This document shows, piece by piece, positions 35,928 through 44,908 of a stretch of 64,000 bases of DNA. Every line of letters begins with the position of its first letter. Within the stretch, counting starts at the first letter, position 1. The DNA lies in assembly GCF_014489635.1 (NCBI RefSeq), contig NZ_CP060828.1, positions 9,660,001 to 9,724,000 on the forward strand, read 5' to 3'. This DNA is from Streptomyces roseirectus. GTDB lineage: Bacteria; Actinomycetota; Actinomycetes; Streptomycetales; Streptomycetaceae. The notes under the pieces are model-generated. The model searched no databases, had not been told where the DNA came from, and saw only the letters and a list, made by a program, of their open reading frames with translations. A program made the position numbers and the translations under genes.

Positions 35928-38405
35928 ATGAACGGTGTTGGCCCTGGAGCCCGGGTGCGGCGTGCCGGGATCGTGTACCTGACCCTCCTGGCCGTGGGCA
36001 CCACGGGAGCGCTCCTGGTCGCCCCGCGCCTGGAGGACCCGGCGTCCGTGCTCGCGGCGCTCCTGCCGACCTGGGCCGGCGCCTATCTGGCCTGGAGCGC
36101 CTACCGGGCCGACCGGGTCGAGGCGGCAGTGACACCGAGCCCCGCCGAGGCGGCCGACCGGCTGGCCGACGCGGTACGACGACAGTGGGAGGCCGAGGCG
36201 GCGGCACGGCGCCTGGCCGACCCGTATCCGCTGCCCGTCGCCTGGCGGGGCACCAGCCGCGATCTGGCCGAGGCATCGGACCCGCAGCGGCTCGCCGGCC
36301 GGGACGACGAGATCGCCGACGTCCTCACCCGGCGCGTCACGGCCCGGCGGCTGCTGGTCCTGGGCGAGCCGGGGGCGGGCAAGACCCTCCTGCTGGTGCG
36401 GCTCGTGCTGGCGCTGATCGAAAGACGGCAGGACGGCGATCCGGTGCCGGTGCTGTTCCCGCTGGTCTCCTGGGACCCCACTGCGCTGGACCTGCGGACC
36501 TGGATGGAGCGCCGGCTCGTGCAGGACCACCCGGAGCTGGGTGCCCCCGCGTCCGGCGTCCATGGAGAGCGGGTCACCCTGGCCCGTCTGCTGCTGGAGC
36601 GGCGGCTGGTCCTGCCGGTGCTCGACGGGTTCGACGAACTCCCGCCCGAGATGGGGGCGTCGGCCCTGCACCGCGTCAACGAGGCCCTGCCGTACGGCTG
36701 CGGCATGGTCCTGTCGAGCCGTCCGGACGAGTACCGTGCGGCGCTGCGGCCGCGTGGCGCGGTTCCCGCCCGGCTCGCGGACCTGGCCGGCATCCAGCTT
36801 CTGCCGCTCGGCGCCAGGGACGTCGCGGACTACCTGCGACGGGATGCAGGAGGCCCCGGCACCCCTGCGGCCGGTCGCTGGAGCGCGGTGACCCGGGTGC
36901 TGGGGACGGCCGAGCCGGTGGGGCAGGCCCTGGCCAGCCCACTGATGGTGTCGCTGGCGCGGTCCGTCTACAACCCGCGCCCGCAGGAGGGGCACGAGCG
37001 GCTGCCGGACCCCGGAGAACTGCTGCGGCTGCGCACCCGCACGGCCGTGGAGCACCACCTCCTCGACGCCTTCCTCGACGCCGCGTACCGGCCGCACGCG
37101 GGCGGCCTCACCCGGTGGAGCGCGACCCGGGCCCGCCCTGCCCTGCGCTTCCTCGCCCGGCACACGGAGCGCGGACGCGACGGCGCCGCCGAACTCGCCT
37201 GGTGGAAGCTCCGGTACGCCGTCCCCGCCGCTCTGCCCCAGGCGCTGGCCGGAGTGCTGCTGGGCGTCACGGCCTGGCTGTCCGAGGGTCTGATCATGGA
37301 ACTGACCCACCGTCTCACCCCGGGCGGGGTACCGGTGCGCTGGGACGAGCGCGGCGGCCTCGGCGTCGTGGCGGCCGGCATCTGCGGCGGCCTGACCTGC
37401 GGGCTCGTCGCGGGCTGCGCCGTCCTGGTGCTGTGTGTCCTCGCCGTCGCGCCCGACGTCACGGCCGCGCTCGTGCTCAACCGCGTGGCCGACGGCATCT
37501 CGCTGGCCCTGGTCGGGGCGATCATCTCCGGCTTCGCCTTCGGGAGCCGGCCGGGTATGCGGCGGCTCGCCGACTGGGACCGACGCGCCCTGGCGGCCGG
37601 AGCCGTGGCCGGCGTCTGCTACGCGGCGGCGTTCGGCAACGGCTGCGGCATGGTCAGCGCGCTCCTCTACGGTGTGGCTGCGGCCGGGGTGGGTGCGGAC
37701 GGTGTGCTCGCCGACCCTGCCTGTCCGGCCGCCCGGGTGCGCTGGCACTGGAGTCTGCGGGGGCTCAGCCGTGGGCTCCTGGTCGGCATGCTGCTCGGCG
37801 GCAGCATCCTGCTGGAAGGGCTGCTCGCGGATGTCCTGTCGGGCGGCGACGGCGTCGAGTACGTCGCGCCGCCGGATCCGCTCGCGGCGTTCTGGGCGGC
37901 CGAGCAGACGGGCGTGGTGTTCGCCGTGTCCTGCGTGCTCGTGCACGGCCTGCGCGCCGTCCCGGTCGATCTGGGCACCTCGATCGACAGCCGGGCCCTG
38001 CTCGCCAACGACCGGCGTACCTTCGTCAGTTGCGTATCGGCCGCGGCCGTCGTCGGTGCCATGGTCATCGGGTTGCAGGGCTGGTGCGCCGTGCTGACGG
38101 GCTCGACGCGGGTGTGGGGTGCCGGGGCGGTCGGCGGGCCGCTGTGGGCGTTCGTGGTCGGACTCGTTCCGGCCGTCCTGACCGGGCTGGCCATCGGGAT
38201 CCGGCAGGCCGCCTGGGGGCACTACGCCGTTGCCCGCTGCTATCTGGCCCTGCGTCAGGGGCTGCCGTACGACCTGATGGCCTTCCTCGCGGACGCCTAT
38301 GACCGGGGGGTGCTCCGGCGGGTCGGGGCCGTTCACCAGTTCCGGCACCTCGAACTACAGCACCGGCTCGCTGCTGCGCGCGGGCCTGGCAGCGGGGGAG
38401 GGTGA
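35928..38405 (+). CDS. Membrane NACHT-type NTPase
   Basis: 825 residues from ATG 35928. Two N-terminal hydrophobic segments (11-32 and 40-58) precede a NACHT/STAND NTPase domain with Walker A GEPGAGKT at 146-153, Walker B VLDGFDELPP at 231-240 and sensor SSRPDEY. A winged-helix-like part follows, and the C-terminal half has about eight membrane helices from residue 425 to 760. The family is common in Streptomyces; soluble relatives are phage-defence or NLR-like proteins. Whether this membrane form serves defence or signalling is unknown. It stands alone, with a TetR gene following. Confidence 0.85.
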   Translation: MNGVGPGARVRRAGIVYLTLLAVGTTGALLVAPRLEDPASVLAALLPTWAGAYLAWSAYRADRVEAAVTPSPAEAADRLADAVRRQWEAEAAARRLADPYPLPVAWRGTSRDLAEASDPQRLAGRDDEIADVLTRRVTARRLLVLGEPGAGKTLLLVRLVLALIERRQDGDPVPVLFPLVSWDPTALDLRTWMERRLVQDHPELGAPASGVHGERVTLARLLLERRLVLPVLDGFDELPPEMGASALHRVNEALPYGCGMVLSSRPDEYRAALRPRGAVPARLADLAGIQLLPLGARDVADYLRRDAGGPGTPAAGRWSAVTRVLGTAEPVGQALASPLMVSLARSVYNPRPQEGHERLPDPGELLRLRTRTAVEHHLLDAFLDAAYRPHAGGLTRWSATRARPALRFLARHTERGRDGAAELAWWKLRYAVPAALPQALAGVLLGVTAWLSEGLIMELTHRLTPGGVPVRWDERGGLGVVAAGICGGLTCGLVAGCAVLVLCVLAVAPDVTAALVLNRVADGISLALVGAIISGFAFGSRPGMRRLADWDRRALAAGAVAGVCYAAAFGNGCGMVSALLYGVAAAGVGADGVLADPACPAARVRWHWSLRGLSRGLLVGMLLGGSILLEGLLADVLSGGDGVEYVAPPDPLAAFWAAEQTGVVFAVSCVLVHGLRAVPVDLGTSIDSRALLANDRRTFVSCVSAAAVVGAMVIGLQGWCAVLTGSTRVWGAGAVGGPLWAFVVGLVPAVLTGLAIGIRQAAWGHYAVARCYLALRQGLPYDLMAFLADAYDRGVLRRVGAVHQFRHLELQHRLAAARGPGSGGG

Positions 38406-38430
38406 CCGCGTCGTTCTGGCTTGCTCCCTC

Positions 38431-38464
38431 AAGTTACTACCTGTAAGTTACGGGTGGTAATAAC
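38431..38464. promoter_or_regulatory. Repeat-containing operator upstream of the TetR gene
   Basis: In 34 bp upstream of the TetR start there are two AAGTTAC direct repeats 14 bp apart, a TTAC-n5-GTAA inverted repeat, a GTAAGTTAC palindrome and a further GGTAATAAC half. The segment is unusually A+T-rich here and fits an autoregulatory TetR operator overlapping the promoter. Confidence 0.5.
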
Positions 38465-38486
38465 GGGGGAGCGGGAGGCGGTGCGC

Positions 38487-39080
38487 ATGGCGGCGGAGAG
38501 TCCGGTGAGGCGACGGAGGGTGTCCGCCGCGGTCCGGAAGGAGGCGCTGCTGGAGACCGCCCTGCGCATGGCGCGGGAGGACGGGGCCGGCGCGCTGACG
38601 CTGGCCCGGCTCGCGGACGCCTGCGGGCTCAGCAAGCCGATCGCCTATCAGCACTTCGGCACCCTCACCGGGCTGCTGCGCGCCATGGCCGAACGGGTCG
38701 GCGCCGAGTACGAGGACACCGTCAGGGCGGTGATGGCCGGACACCGCGAGACCGGGACGGCGCCCGAGGGCGCGCTGCGGGCCCTGTGCGCGACCTACGT
38801 CACGTGCACGCTGGAGAACGGGGCCCTGCACGCGGACGTCTGCGCCGCCCTCGTCGCCGCGGGCGAACCCGCCCAGACCGTGTACGGGGACGACGCCGCG
38901 CGGTACTGCCCGCTCGTGGCCGAGCTGATCGACGCCGACCCGCGCACGGCGTACGCCCTCACCGTGGCCTTCCTCGGCGCCGCCGACCGCCTCTGCGAAG
39001 CCGTGCTCGCGAAGCGGCTGGGCCAGGACGAGGCCGTGACGGTGCTCATGCGGCTCTTCCTGCTGCCGGACCGCTCGTAA
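38487..39080 (+). CDS. TetR/AcrR-family regulator
   Basis: 197 residues from ATG 38487, eight bases after a GGGAGG ribosome site (GTG 38481 is in frame). The helix-turn-helix is TLARLADACGLSKPIAYQHFG at about 38-58, followed by an all-helical ligand domain (YVTCTLENGALHADVCAALV). It precedes an oxidoreductase gene by 30 bp on the same strand and probably regulates it together with itself. Confidence 0.9.
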   Translation: MAAESPVRRRRVSAAVRKEALLETALRMAREDGAGALTLARLADACGLSKPIAYQHFGTLTGLLRAMAERVGAEYEDTVRAVMAGHRETGTAPEGALRALCATYVTCTLENGALHADVCAALVAAGEPAQTVYGDDAARYCPLVAELIDADPRTAYALTVAFLGAADRLCEAVLAKRLGQDEAVTVLMRLFLLPDRS

Positions 39081-39110
39081 GGACCCACCACTTCACAGGG
39101 AGACCGCTCC

Positions 39111-40054
39111 ATGGAAGCAGTACTCATCGACCCCGCCCGGACAGGGGCTGACAAGTTCTACGTCGGAACCGTGCCCACACCGCGCCCCCGCGCCGGAGAA
39201 GTGCTCGTCGAGGTCAGAGCCGTCGCCCTCAGTGCGTGGGAGAAGGGCTTCGCCCAGGACGACGATCCCCGCTCCCTGGCCCGCAGGACGCGCCGCAGGG
39301 CCGTCAACCTCGGCCTGGAGTTCTCCGGCGTCGTCCGCTCGGACGGCCGGCGCTTCACACGGGGCCGGCGCGTCATGGGCGGCACCCACCTCACGAAGGA
39401 CGAGAAGGCCCTCGCCCAGTACGTCACCGTCCGCGAGGACTACCTCGCCGAACTCCCCGACACCCTTGGCTTCCCGGACGCCGCCGTCCTCCCCAGCGGC
39501 GCGCAGACCGCCCTGACGGCTTTCGACAAGGCCCCTGCCCCCACCGACGTCCTGATCACCGGCGCGAGCGGTGGCGTGGGCGTGTACGCCGTCCAGCTCG
39601 CCGCGGCCCGCGGCGCCACCGTCACCGCACTCGGCGGCCACGACGCCGGCCCCGCCTGAAGGCCCTCGGCGCGACGACCGTCCACTCCTACCACGACACC
39701 CCCCTCTCCGCCCTGACCATCACCTACGACCTCATCCTCGACGCCGCCGGCCACCTCCGCTTCCGCCGGGCCGCCGGAAAACTCACCCGCACAGGCACCT
39801 ACATCACCCTCAACGCCCACAAAGACCTAGCCGGCCTGACCACCTCCCTCCTCACCCGACACCGCACCCCCCTCGTCTACGTCCCCCACCCCACCACCCC
39901 GCCCCAGACCCGCATCCTCGACATGGTCACCCGAGGCACCCTCACCCCGGTCGTCGAAGCCACCCACACCCTCGGCGAACTCCACACCGCCTTCACCACA
40001 CGGGCCCAGGGCGAGCGAGCCGTCGTCTCACCGCCCACGCCCGCCGCCGGCGAG
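39111..40054 (+). pseudogene. Zinc-type alcohol dehydrogenase/quinone oxidoreductase, frameshifted
   Basis: The first frame (39111-39659) gives the GroES-like half and the start of the nucleotide-binding half (VLITGASGGVGVYAVQLAAARG) and then hits TGA. The protein resumes in another frame at about 39653 with RLKALGATTVHSYHD and runs through LDAAGHLRFRRAAGKL and LGELHTAFTTRAQGERAVV, the normal family end near 40030. A one- or two-base shift near 39650 thus splits the gene. Unless it is a sequencing error, the enzyme is not made. The first half alone lacks most of the NADPH-binding domain. Confidence 0.75.
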
Positions 40055-40264
40055 GGCCGGACGCTGGGCGGGACCCGCGAGGAAGCCGCGGCGGCACGTG
40101 CGCGCATCGCCGCCCTCGGCCTGCGCGTGAGCGACGCCGACTGGCTCGCCATGCCCCCCTGCGGCAACGCCCGTGCCGGGGCAGAGCGTGCCCAGGGATC
40201 AGCCAGACACGGCACGGGCCTACGACCACGGCCTGGCCGAACCGGCTCGCGGCTGCGGCGGTGA
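40055..40264 (+). other. Extension of the resumed oxidoreductase frame, uncertain
   Basis: After the natural end of the oxidoreductase the second frame stays open (REEAAAARARIAALGLRVSD, ADWLAMPPCGNARAG) to a stop at 40262-40264. It may be a lost stop codon or fusion to a fragment of another gene; no family is recognised. Confidence 0.3.
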
Positions 40265-40318
40265 CGTCACTGGACAGCCCGGATCAGCCACCGGATTCGT
40301 TCCGTGCGTTTCGCTCTC

Positions 40319-42820
40319 TCACAGCCCGGCGAGGAGATCGCGGGCCTCCGTGCTCTGTGGGGCGCCGAGTTGGGTGTAGAGGGTGAGGGAGGTGGTGAGG
40401 TGGGTTCTGGCTTCGGCCCGGTTTTCGCGGGTCAGTTCGAGGCGGCCGAGTTCGAGGTGGGCGCGGGCGTTGCCGGAGCGGTCGCCTATGCGGGTGTGGA
40501 TGTGCTGTGCGTGGTTGAAGCGGCCGGCCGCGGAGGTCAGGTGGCCTGCCGCGGCGTCGAGCGCCCCCAGTTCCAGTTCCGCCCATGCCTCGCCGCGGCG
40601 GTTGCCCATGTCGGCGTACAGGGTGTGGGCGGTTTGGGTGTGGACGCGGGCGGTGGTGAGGTCGCCCAGCGCCCGGTGGAGGGTGCCGAGTTCGACGTGG
40701 GCGTCCGCGATGTTGCGCGGACTGCCGAGGTCTTCGAACTCGCGCAGGGCGGAGTCGAGAAGGGCGCGGGCCTCGGTGTGGTGGCCGAGGACGCGGTGGA
40801 CGATGCCCAGTTCACGGCGGGCCCAGGCGCGGCCGTTGCGGTCTGCCGCGTCGGAGTAGAGGTCCAGGGCCTCGGAGAACCGGGTGAGGGCGCGGTCCTG
40901 GTCGCCGGTGAGGCGGTCGACGGTACCGAGTTCGATGAGGATCCAGGCCCTGTTGCGGTGGTTGCCCAGGGCGGCATACAACGCGTACGCCCGAGTCAGG
41001 CTGTCGCGGGCCTCCCGGTAGTCGCCGGTCGCGCGGCTGAACATCCCGAGGTTGCCGAGCCCGTTGGCCTCCCCGCGCCGGTCGGACACGGAGCGGTAGA
41101 GGCCGACCGCCTGCCGGGTGACCTCGCGGGCGGCCGCGTAGCGCGCCGAGTGGTAGAGGATCACCCCCAGCTCGCTCGCGCAGGCGGCCTGGTTGCGCGG
41201 TTCGCCCGGCTGGAGATCGGCGAAGAGGGCCAGCGCTGTGCGCGTGTGCTCCTCGGCCGAGCCGTAGCGGCCCGACACCCGGTGCAGGGTGCCCAGTTGG
41301 GCGCGGCAGTGGGCCTGTCCCGGCAGATCGCCCGACGCGAGCGCGATCCGCAACGCCGCCTCGTTCAGCTCCTCGGCCTGGGCCAGGTTGCGCCGGATGC
41401 GCAGGAAGTAGGCGAGCCCGGCCGTCAGCCACCAGCTTCTGGGCCAGGCGCATTCGACGGCGAGCCGTGCCACCGACCGCAGGTCGTCGAGGTGGTGGTC
41501 CAGCCACTCCAGGGCCTGCCGCTCGGTCAGCGGCACCTCGGGACCCGCGTGGACGCTGTCCGGCACGGGCAACTCCATGGACGCGGAGATGGCGGTGTTC
41601 GCCCGCCGCAGCAGACACGCCATCACCTCGAACAGCCTCACGCGGGCCTGCGCGGACGCGTCGTCGTCGGGCACCGTGTCCTCCGTCCGGGCCAGTGAGC
41701 GCACCAGGTCGTGGAACCCGAAACCGTGCGGGTCGGGTCTCATGAGCAGCCCCCGCCGGTGCAGCACGGTGAGGGAGTGCTCGGCGTCCGCGAGGCCCGT
41801 CCCCGCGAGGGCCGCCGCGATCTCGGCCGTCACATGGGGCCCGGGGTGCAGCGCGGCCCGCCGCAGCACCAGCCGGTCCGACGCCGCGAGCGCCTGGATC
41901 GTCGCCAGCACCGGCGCGAGCCCGCCCCCGCTCACGCGGTTCCCGCCGGACCCGGCATGCGCGTCCGGCGTCACGGGCTCGGCGACCAGCCGGTCCGCGA
42001 GATGCCGCACCGTCAGCGGCAGCCGGTACGCCGCCGCCAGCCCGTCGAGCACCGAGCCGTCGACGGCGCGCGAACCCCGCCGCAGGACGGCGTCGAGGAC
42101 GGACCGCGCGGCCTCCTCGGTGAGGGTGTCGACGGCGATGTGCAGGTCCGCGTCGATCCCGGCGACCATGCGCCGGCCGGTGACCAGCACGAGACAGCGG
42201 GGCGAGCGGGGAAGGACCTCCAGCACCTGGGAGGCGTCATCGACGTCGTCCAGCACGAGCAGGAACGGCTCGCTTCCCGCGACGGCCTGCCACTGCCCGC
42301 TCAGGCTCCCGGACGTCTGCGTGGCGCCGACCGCGGTCAGGAGCGCGGCCAGGGCGTCCAGCGGGGCGAGCCGCCCGGCCGCGTCGGCGTGGCTGCGGTA
42401 CCCGACGAAGAGCTGCCCCGCCGGATACCGGCCGGCGAGCCGGTGCGCCGCCTGGACCGCCAGCTCCGTCTTGCCGCTTCCCGACCGGCCCGTGATGACA
42501 CAGACGAACGGACGGGTGCCCCTCCTGGACGGGCGGACGCCGAGGAGCGCGCGCAGCTCCCGCTCCCGCCCGGCGAACACCGCGGCACCCGGAGGAAGCG
42601 TGCACGGAGGGCTCCGGCGCCCGGCGAAGCCGTTGCCGGGCACCAGGACGGCGACAGCGGAAGCGGCGCTGATCAACACCACCAGCGCCCCGAAGAGCCA
42701 CCAACTCCACGTGGACGTCACCACGTTGGTCACCGCCCCCACGGCGGCGCCGAGGACCGGCCCCGAGGCGAGGAACAGGGCCTCACGCCGGCGACCGACA
42801 CCGACGGGACTGCTGGTCAT
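40319..42820 (-). CDS. STAND (NB-ARC) NTPase with TPR repeats, membrane-anchored
   Basis: 833 residues from ATG 42820, preceded by a GGAGGGGGG ribosome site. Two hydrophobic helices (about 15-35 and 39-61) are followed by an NB-ARC NTPase with Walker A GRSGSGKT at 111-118, Walker B FLLVLDDVDD and sensor LVTGRRM, then a winged-helix region (LRRAALHPGPHV, FGFHDLVRSLA). From about residue 500 to the end there are some nine tetratricopeptide repeats with the pattern ANGLGNLGMFSRATGDYREA. Such proteins act as signal-gated switches. The usual N-terminal SARP domain is absent and replaced by membrane helices, so it probably senses at the membrane. Confidence 0.88.
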   Translation of the reverse strand: MTSSPVGVGRRREALFLASGPVLGAAVGAVTNVVTSTWSWWLFGALVVLISAASAVAVLVPGNGFAGRRSPPCTLPPGAAVFAGRERELRALLGVRPSRRGTRPFVCVITGRSGSGKTELAVQAAHRLAGRYPAGQLFVGYRSHADAAGRLAPLDALAALLTAVGATQTSGSLSGQWQAVAGSEPFLLVLDDVDDASQVLEVLPRSPRCLVLVTGRRMVAGIDADLHIAVDTLTEEAARSVLDAVLRRGSRAVDGSVLDGLAAAYRLPLTVRHLADRLVAEPVTPDAHAGSGGNRVSGGGLAPVLATIQALAASDRLVLRRAALHPGPHVTAEIAAALAGTGLADAEHSLTVLHRRGLLMRPDPHGFGFHDLVRSLARTEDTVPDDDASAQARVRLFEVMACLLRRANTAISASMELPVPDSVHAGPEVPLTERQALEWLDHHLDDLRSVARLAVECAWPRSWWLTAGLAYFLRIRRNLAQAEELNEAALRIALASGDLPGQAHCRAQLGTLHRVSGRYGSAEEHTRTALALFADLQPGEPRNQAACASELGVILYHSARYAAAREVTRQAVGLYRSVSDRRGEANGLGNLGMFSRATGDYREARDSLTRAYALYAALGNHRNRAWILIELGTVDRLTGDQDRALTRFSEALDLYSDAADRNGRAWARRELGIVHRVLGHHTEARALLDSALREFEDLGSPRNIADAHVELGTLHRALGDLTTARVHTQTAHTLYADMGNRRGEAWAELELGALDAAAGHLTSAAGRFNHAQHIHTRIGDRSGNARAHLELGRLELTRENRAEARTHLTTSLTLYTQLGAPQSTEARDLLAGL

Positions 42821-43029
42821 CGACGCCCCCCTCCTGCCACGAGCAGAACTGAGCATGCCCATGGGGACGTTGACGCACTCCCCGGGACCCGCCGCGCCCT
42901 CCGGCAGCCGGGCCGGTGCCGATCAAGGAAACCGGGTTGCCCCGAGGTCTGCCCGTGCGGCCCTGGTCCGGGCGGGGAAACCCCGGTAGAAGGGACGTCG
43001 TTGGACAGACGGCACGGACGGAGAGCCCC

Positions 43030-44817
43030 TTGCACGCGCACGAGAAGCCGGACCGGCCGACCCCAAAGGCACCGCGCCGCGCACAGCAGACGGACGCGGG
43101 CCCGGCGAGCCCGGGGGCGAGGCTCCTGACGGCGACCGTCCTCGGCGCGCTGCAACGCAGCGTCGGCAACGCCGCCGTGAGCCGGATGGTCACCGGCCAG
43201 GAGGCACCGGTGCAGCGCTCGTCCGCCCACCGGGTGCTCGCCTCCCCGGGCAAACCGCTCGACGAACCCGTCCGCGCCGACATGGAGTCCCGCCTCGGGC
43301 ACGACTTCTCCGACGTCCGGCTGCACACCGGCGAGGCCGCGCGGCGCTCGGCGGCGGAACTCGGCGCACGCGCCTGGACCTCGGGCAACCACGTCGTGAT
43401 CGGCAAGGGCGGCGGCGACCCGCACACGCTCGCGCACGAGCTGACGCACGTCGTCCAGCAGCGCCGGGGCCCCGTCTCCGGCACCGACAACGGCTCCGGC
43501 CTGTCCGTCTCCGACCCCTCGGACCGCTTCGAACGCGAGGCCGAGGCGACGGCCAGGCGCGTGATGTCCCGCCCGGCCGGCGAACCGGCGGCGGCCCCAA
43601 CCGCGCAGGCCGACCACGGCCACGCCCACCACGCCCACGCCCACGGGGCGTCCGTGCAGCGCATGGAGGGCTTCGAGACGGAGATGGACAAGCGGATCAG
43701 GGACCGGCTCGGCCAGAAACTCGCCGGTGACACGAACGTCGCCGAGAGCGAGCGGGAGGACTTCACGGTCGTCTCCGACAGCCGGAGCCTGGTCGGCGGC
43801 GGCTCGTACTCCAACATCGAGTTCGTCTCCGGCGCCGTCCAGGTCGTGGGCACCAAGAAGGACGCCGGTCCCGACGAACTCGACCGGATCGTCGACGAGA
43901 TGAAACGCGTCCGCGACTCCTTCTACGACGCCGTCGACGGCACGACCCTCGCGGAGGCCACCGTCGACCTGAAGATCCTGCCCGGCGGCGAGGGCGTGAC
44001 CCTCAGCAGCCAGGGCTACAACGAGACGGCCGGACGGCCGGGCCGGGGCGACGGGCTCTACGTCCAGTACACGATCGGTGTGCCGCTCGCCGGCGTCCCT
44101 CTGATGTTCGACCACTACCGCGCCGAGGCCCCGCCCGTCGAGCAGGCACCCCTGCCCCGCGCCCTGTTCCGGCTGAACCAGGCCAAGCCGTTCGCGGAGG
44201 CCGAGGTGGCCAAGTTCGACAACTCGGCCGCCGGCAAGAAGCGCAACCGCGACGAGACCGAGACCGACTCCCTGAACGGCTTCCTCCAGCTCTACTTCAC
44301 CCAGGTCGCCGCGATGGCCGACTACGTCGCGCAGCCCCAGGACCGGGGCCAGATCAAGAACCAGACCATCTTCCTGTCCCGCTCGAAACTCACCGACGCC
44401 TACCAGCTCCTGCCCGCCTACGCGCGGGACTACCTCCGCAGGAACAACAACCACATCGTCACCCGCCTGTCGACGTTCCAGGAGAAGACCGAGGTCGAGG
44501 GCGAGAGCCTGTCCTTCCTCGACAACGCCACCCGCCAGGTCGGCGAACTCGCCGAGGTGAGCCTGGAGACCTTCGCGCGGTCCGCCCTGCGCGGCGAGCC
44601 CGAGATCTCCCAGCAGCAGGTCTTCGGCGGCATGAACGAGATCGCCCCCCACGACGTCGAGGGCACCAAGGTCATCCCCATGGAGATCCGCGCCATCGGC
44701 AACTACTTCAAGACCTGGGACGAACTCAAGGCCGAACTCCGCAAGATCGCCGGCTGGGCCCAGGAGGGCTACGAACGCGACCAGGAGGTCGGCGGCTCGG
44801 GAGCCAGTAAACGCTGA
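43030..44817 (+). CDS. DUF4157 (eCIS-core-like) protein with HELTH motif
   Basis: TTG start at 43030 with GGAGAG upstream; 595 residues. An N-terminal disordered part is followed by a DUF4157 domain (about 78-145): PLDEPVRADMESRLGHDFSD, VRLHTGEAARRSAAELGARA, and zinc-protease-like HELTHVVQQ at 136-144. A His-rich linker lies near 200-215 (DHGHAHHAHAHG). The C-terminal 370 residues are of unknown type (NIEFVSGAVQVVGTKKDAG, GFLQLYFTQVAAMADYVAQ). DUF4157 proteins are frequently associated with extracellular contractile injection systems or secreted toxins; no other such gene is present in this window. Confidence 0.85.
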   Translation: MHAHEKPDRPTPKAPRRAQQTDAGPASPGARLLTATVLGALQRSVGNAAVSRMVTGQEAPVQRSSAHRVLASPGKPLDEPVRADMESRLGHDFSDVRLHTGEAARRSAAELGARAWTSGNHVVIGKGGGDPHTLAHELTHVVQQRRGPVSGTDNGSGLSVSDPSDRFEREAEATARRVMSRPAGEPAAAPTAQADHGHAHHAHAHGASVQRMEGFETEMDKRIRDRLGQKLAGDTNVAESEREDFTVVSDSRSLVGGGSYSNIEFVSGAVQVVGTKKDAGPDELDRIVDEMKRVRDSFYDAVDGTTLAEATVDLKILPGGEGVTLSSQGYNETAGRPGRGDGLYVQYTIGVPLAGVPLMFDHYRAEAPPVEQAPLPRALFRLNQAKPFAEAEVAKFDNSAAGKKRNRDETETDSLNGFLQLYFTQVAAMADYVAQPQDRGQIKNQTIFLSRSKLTDAYQLLPAYARDYLRRNNNHIVTRLSTFQEKTEVEGESLSFLDNATRQVGELAEVSLETFARSALRGEPEISQQQVFGGMNEIAPHDVEGTKVIPMEIRAIGNYFKTWDELKAELRKIAGWAQEGYERDQEVGGSGASKR

Positions 44818-44848
44818 CAGCCGCGCGCCTCCGCCGGCGAAAGTGGCG

Positions 44849-44871
44849 CGAAAGTCGCGGGTATGCTTTCG
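44849..44871. promoter_or_regulatory. Inverted repeat upstream of the LacI gene
   Basis: CGAAAG, 11-nt spacer, CTTTCG lies 38 bp upstream of the LacI-type start and overlaps the likely promoter. It could be an autoregulatory site; it shares the CGAAA/TTTCG half with the palindrome upstream of the sugar operon, but in reversed orientation. Confidence 0.3.
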
Positions 44872-44908
44872 TTTCCGCTTCACTGGCGAGGGATGAGGGC
44901 AGGCGACC

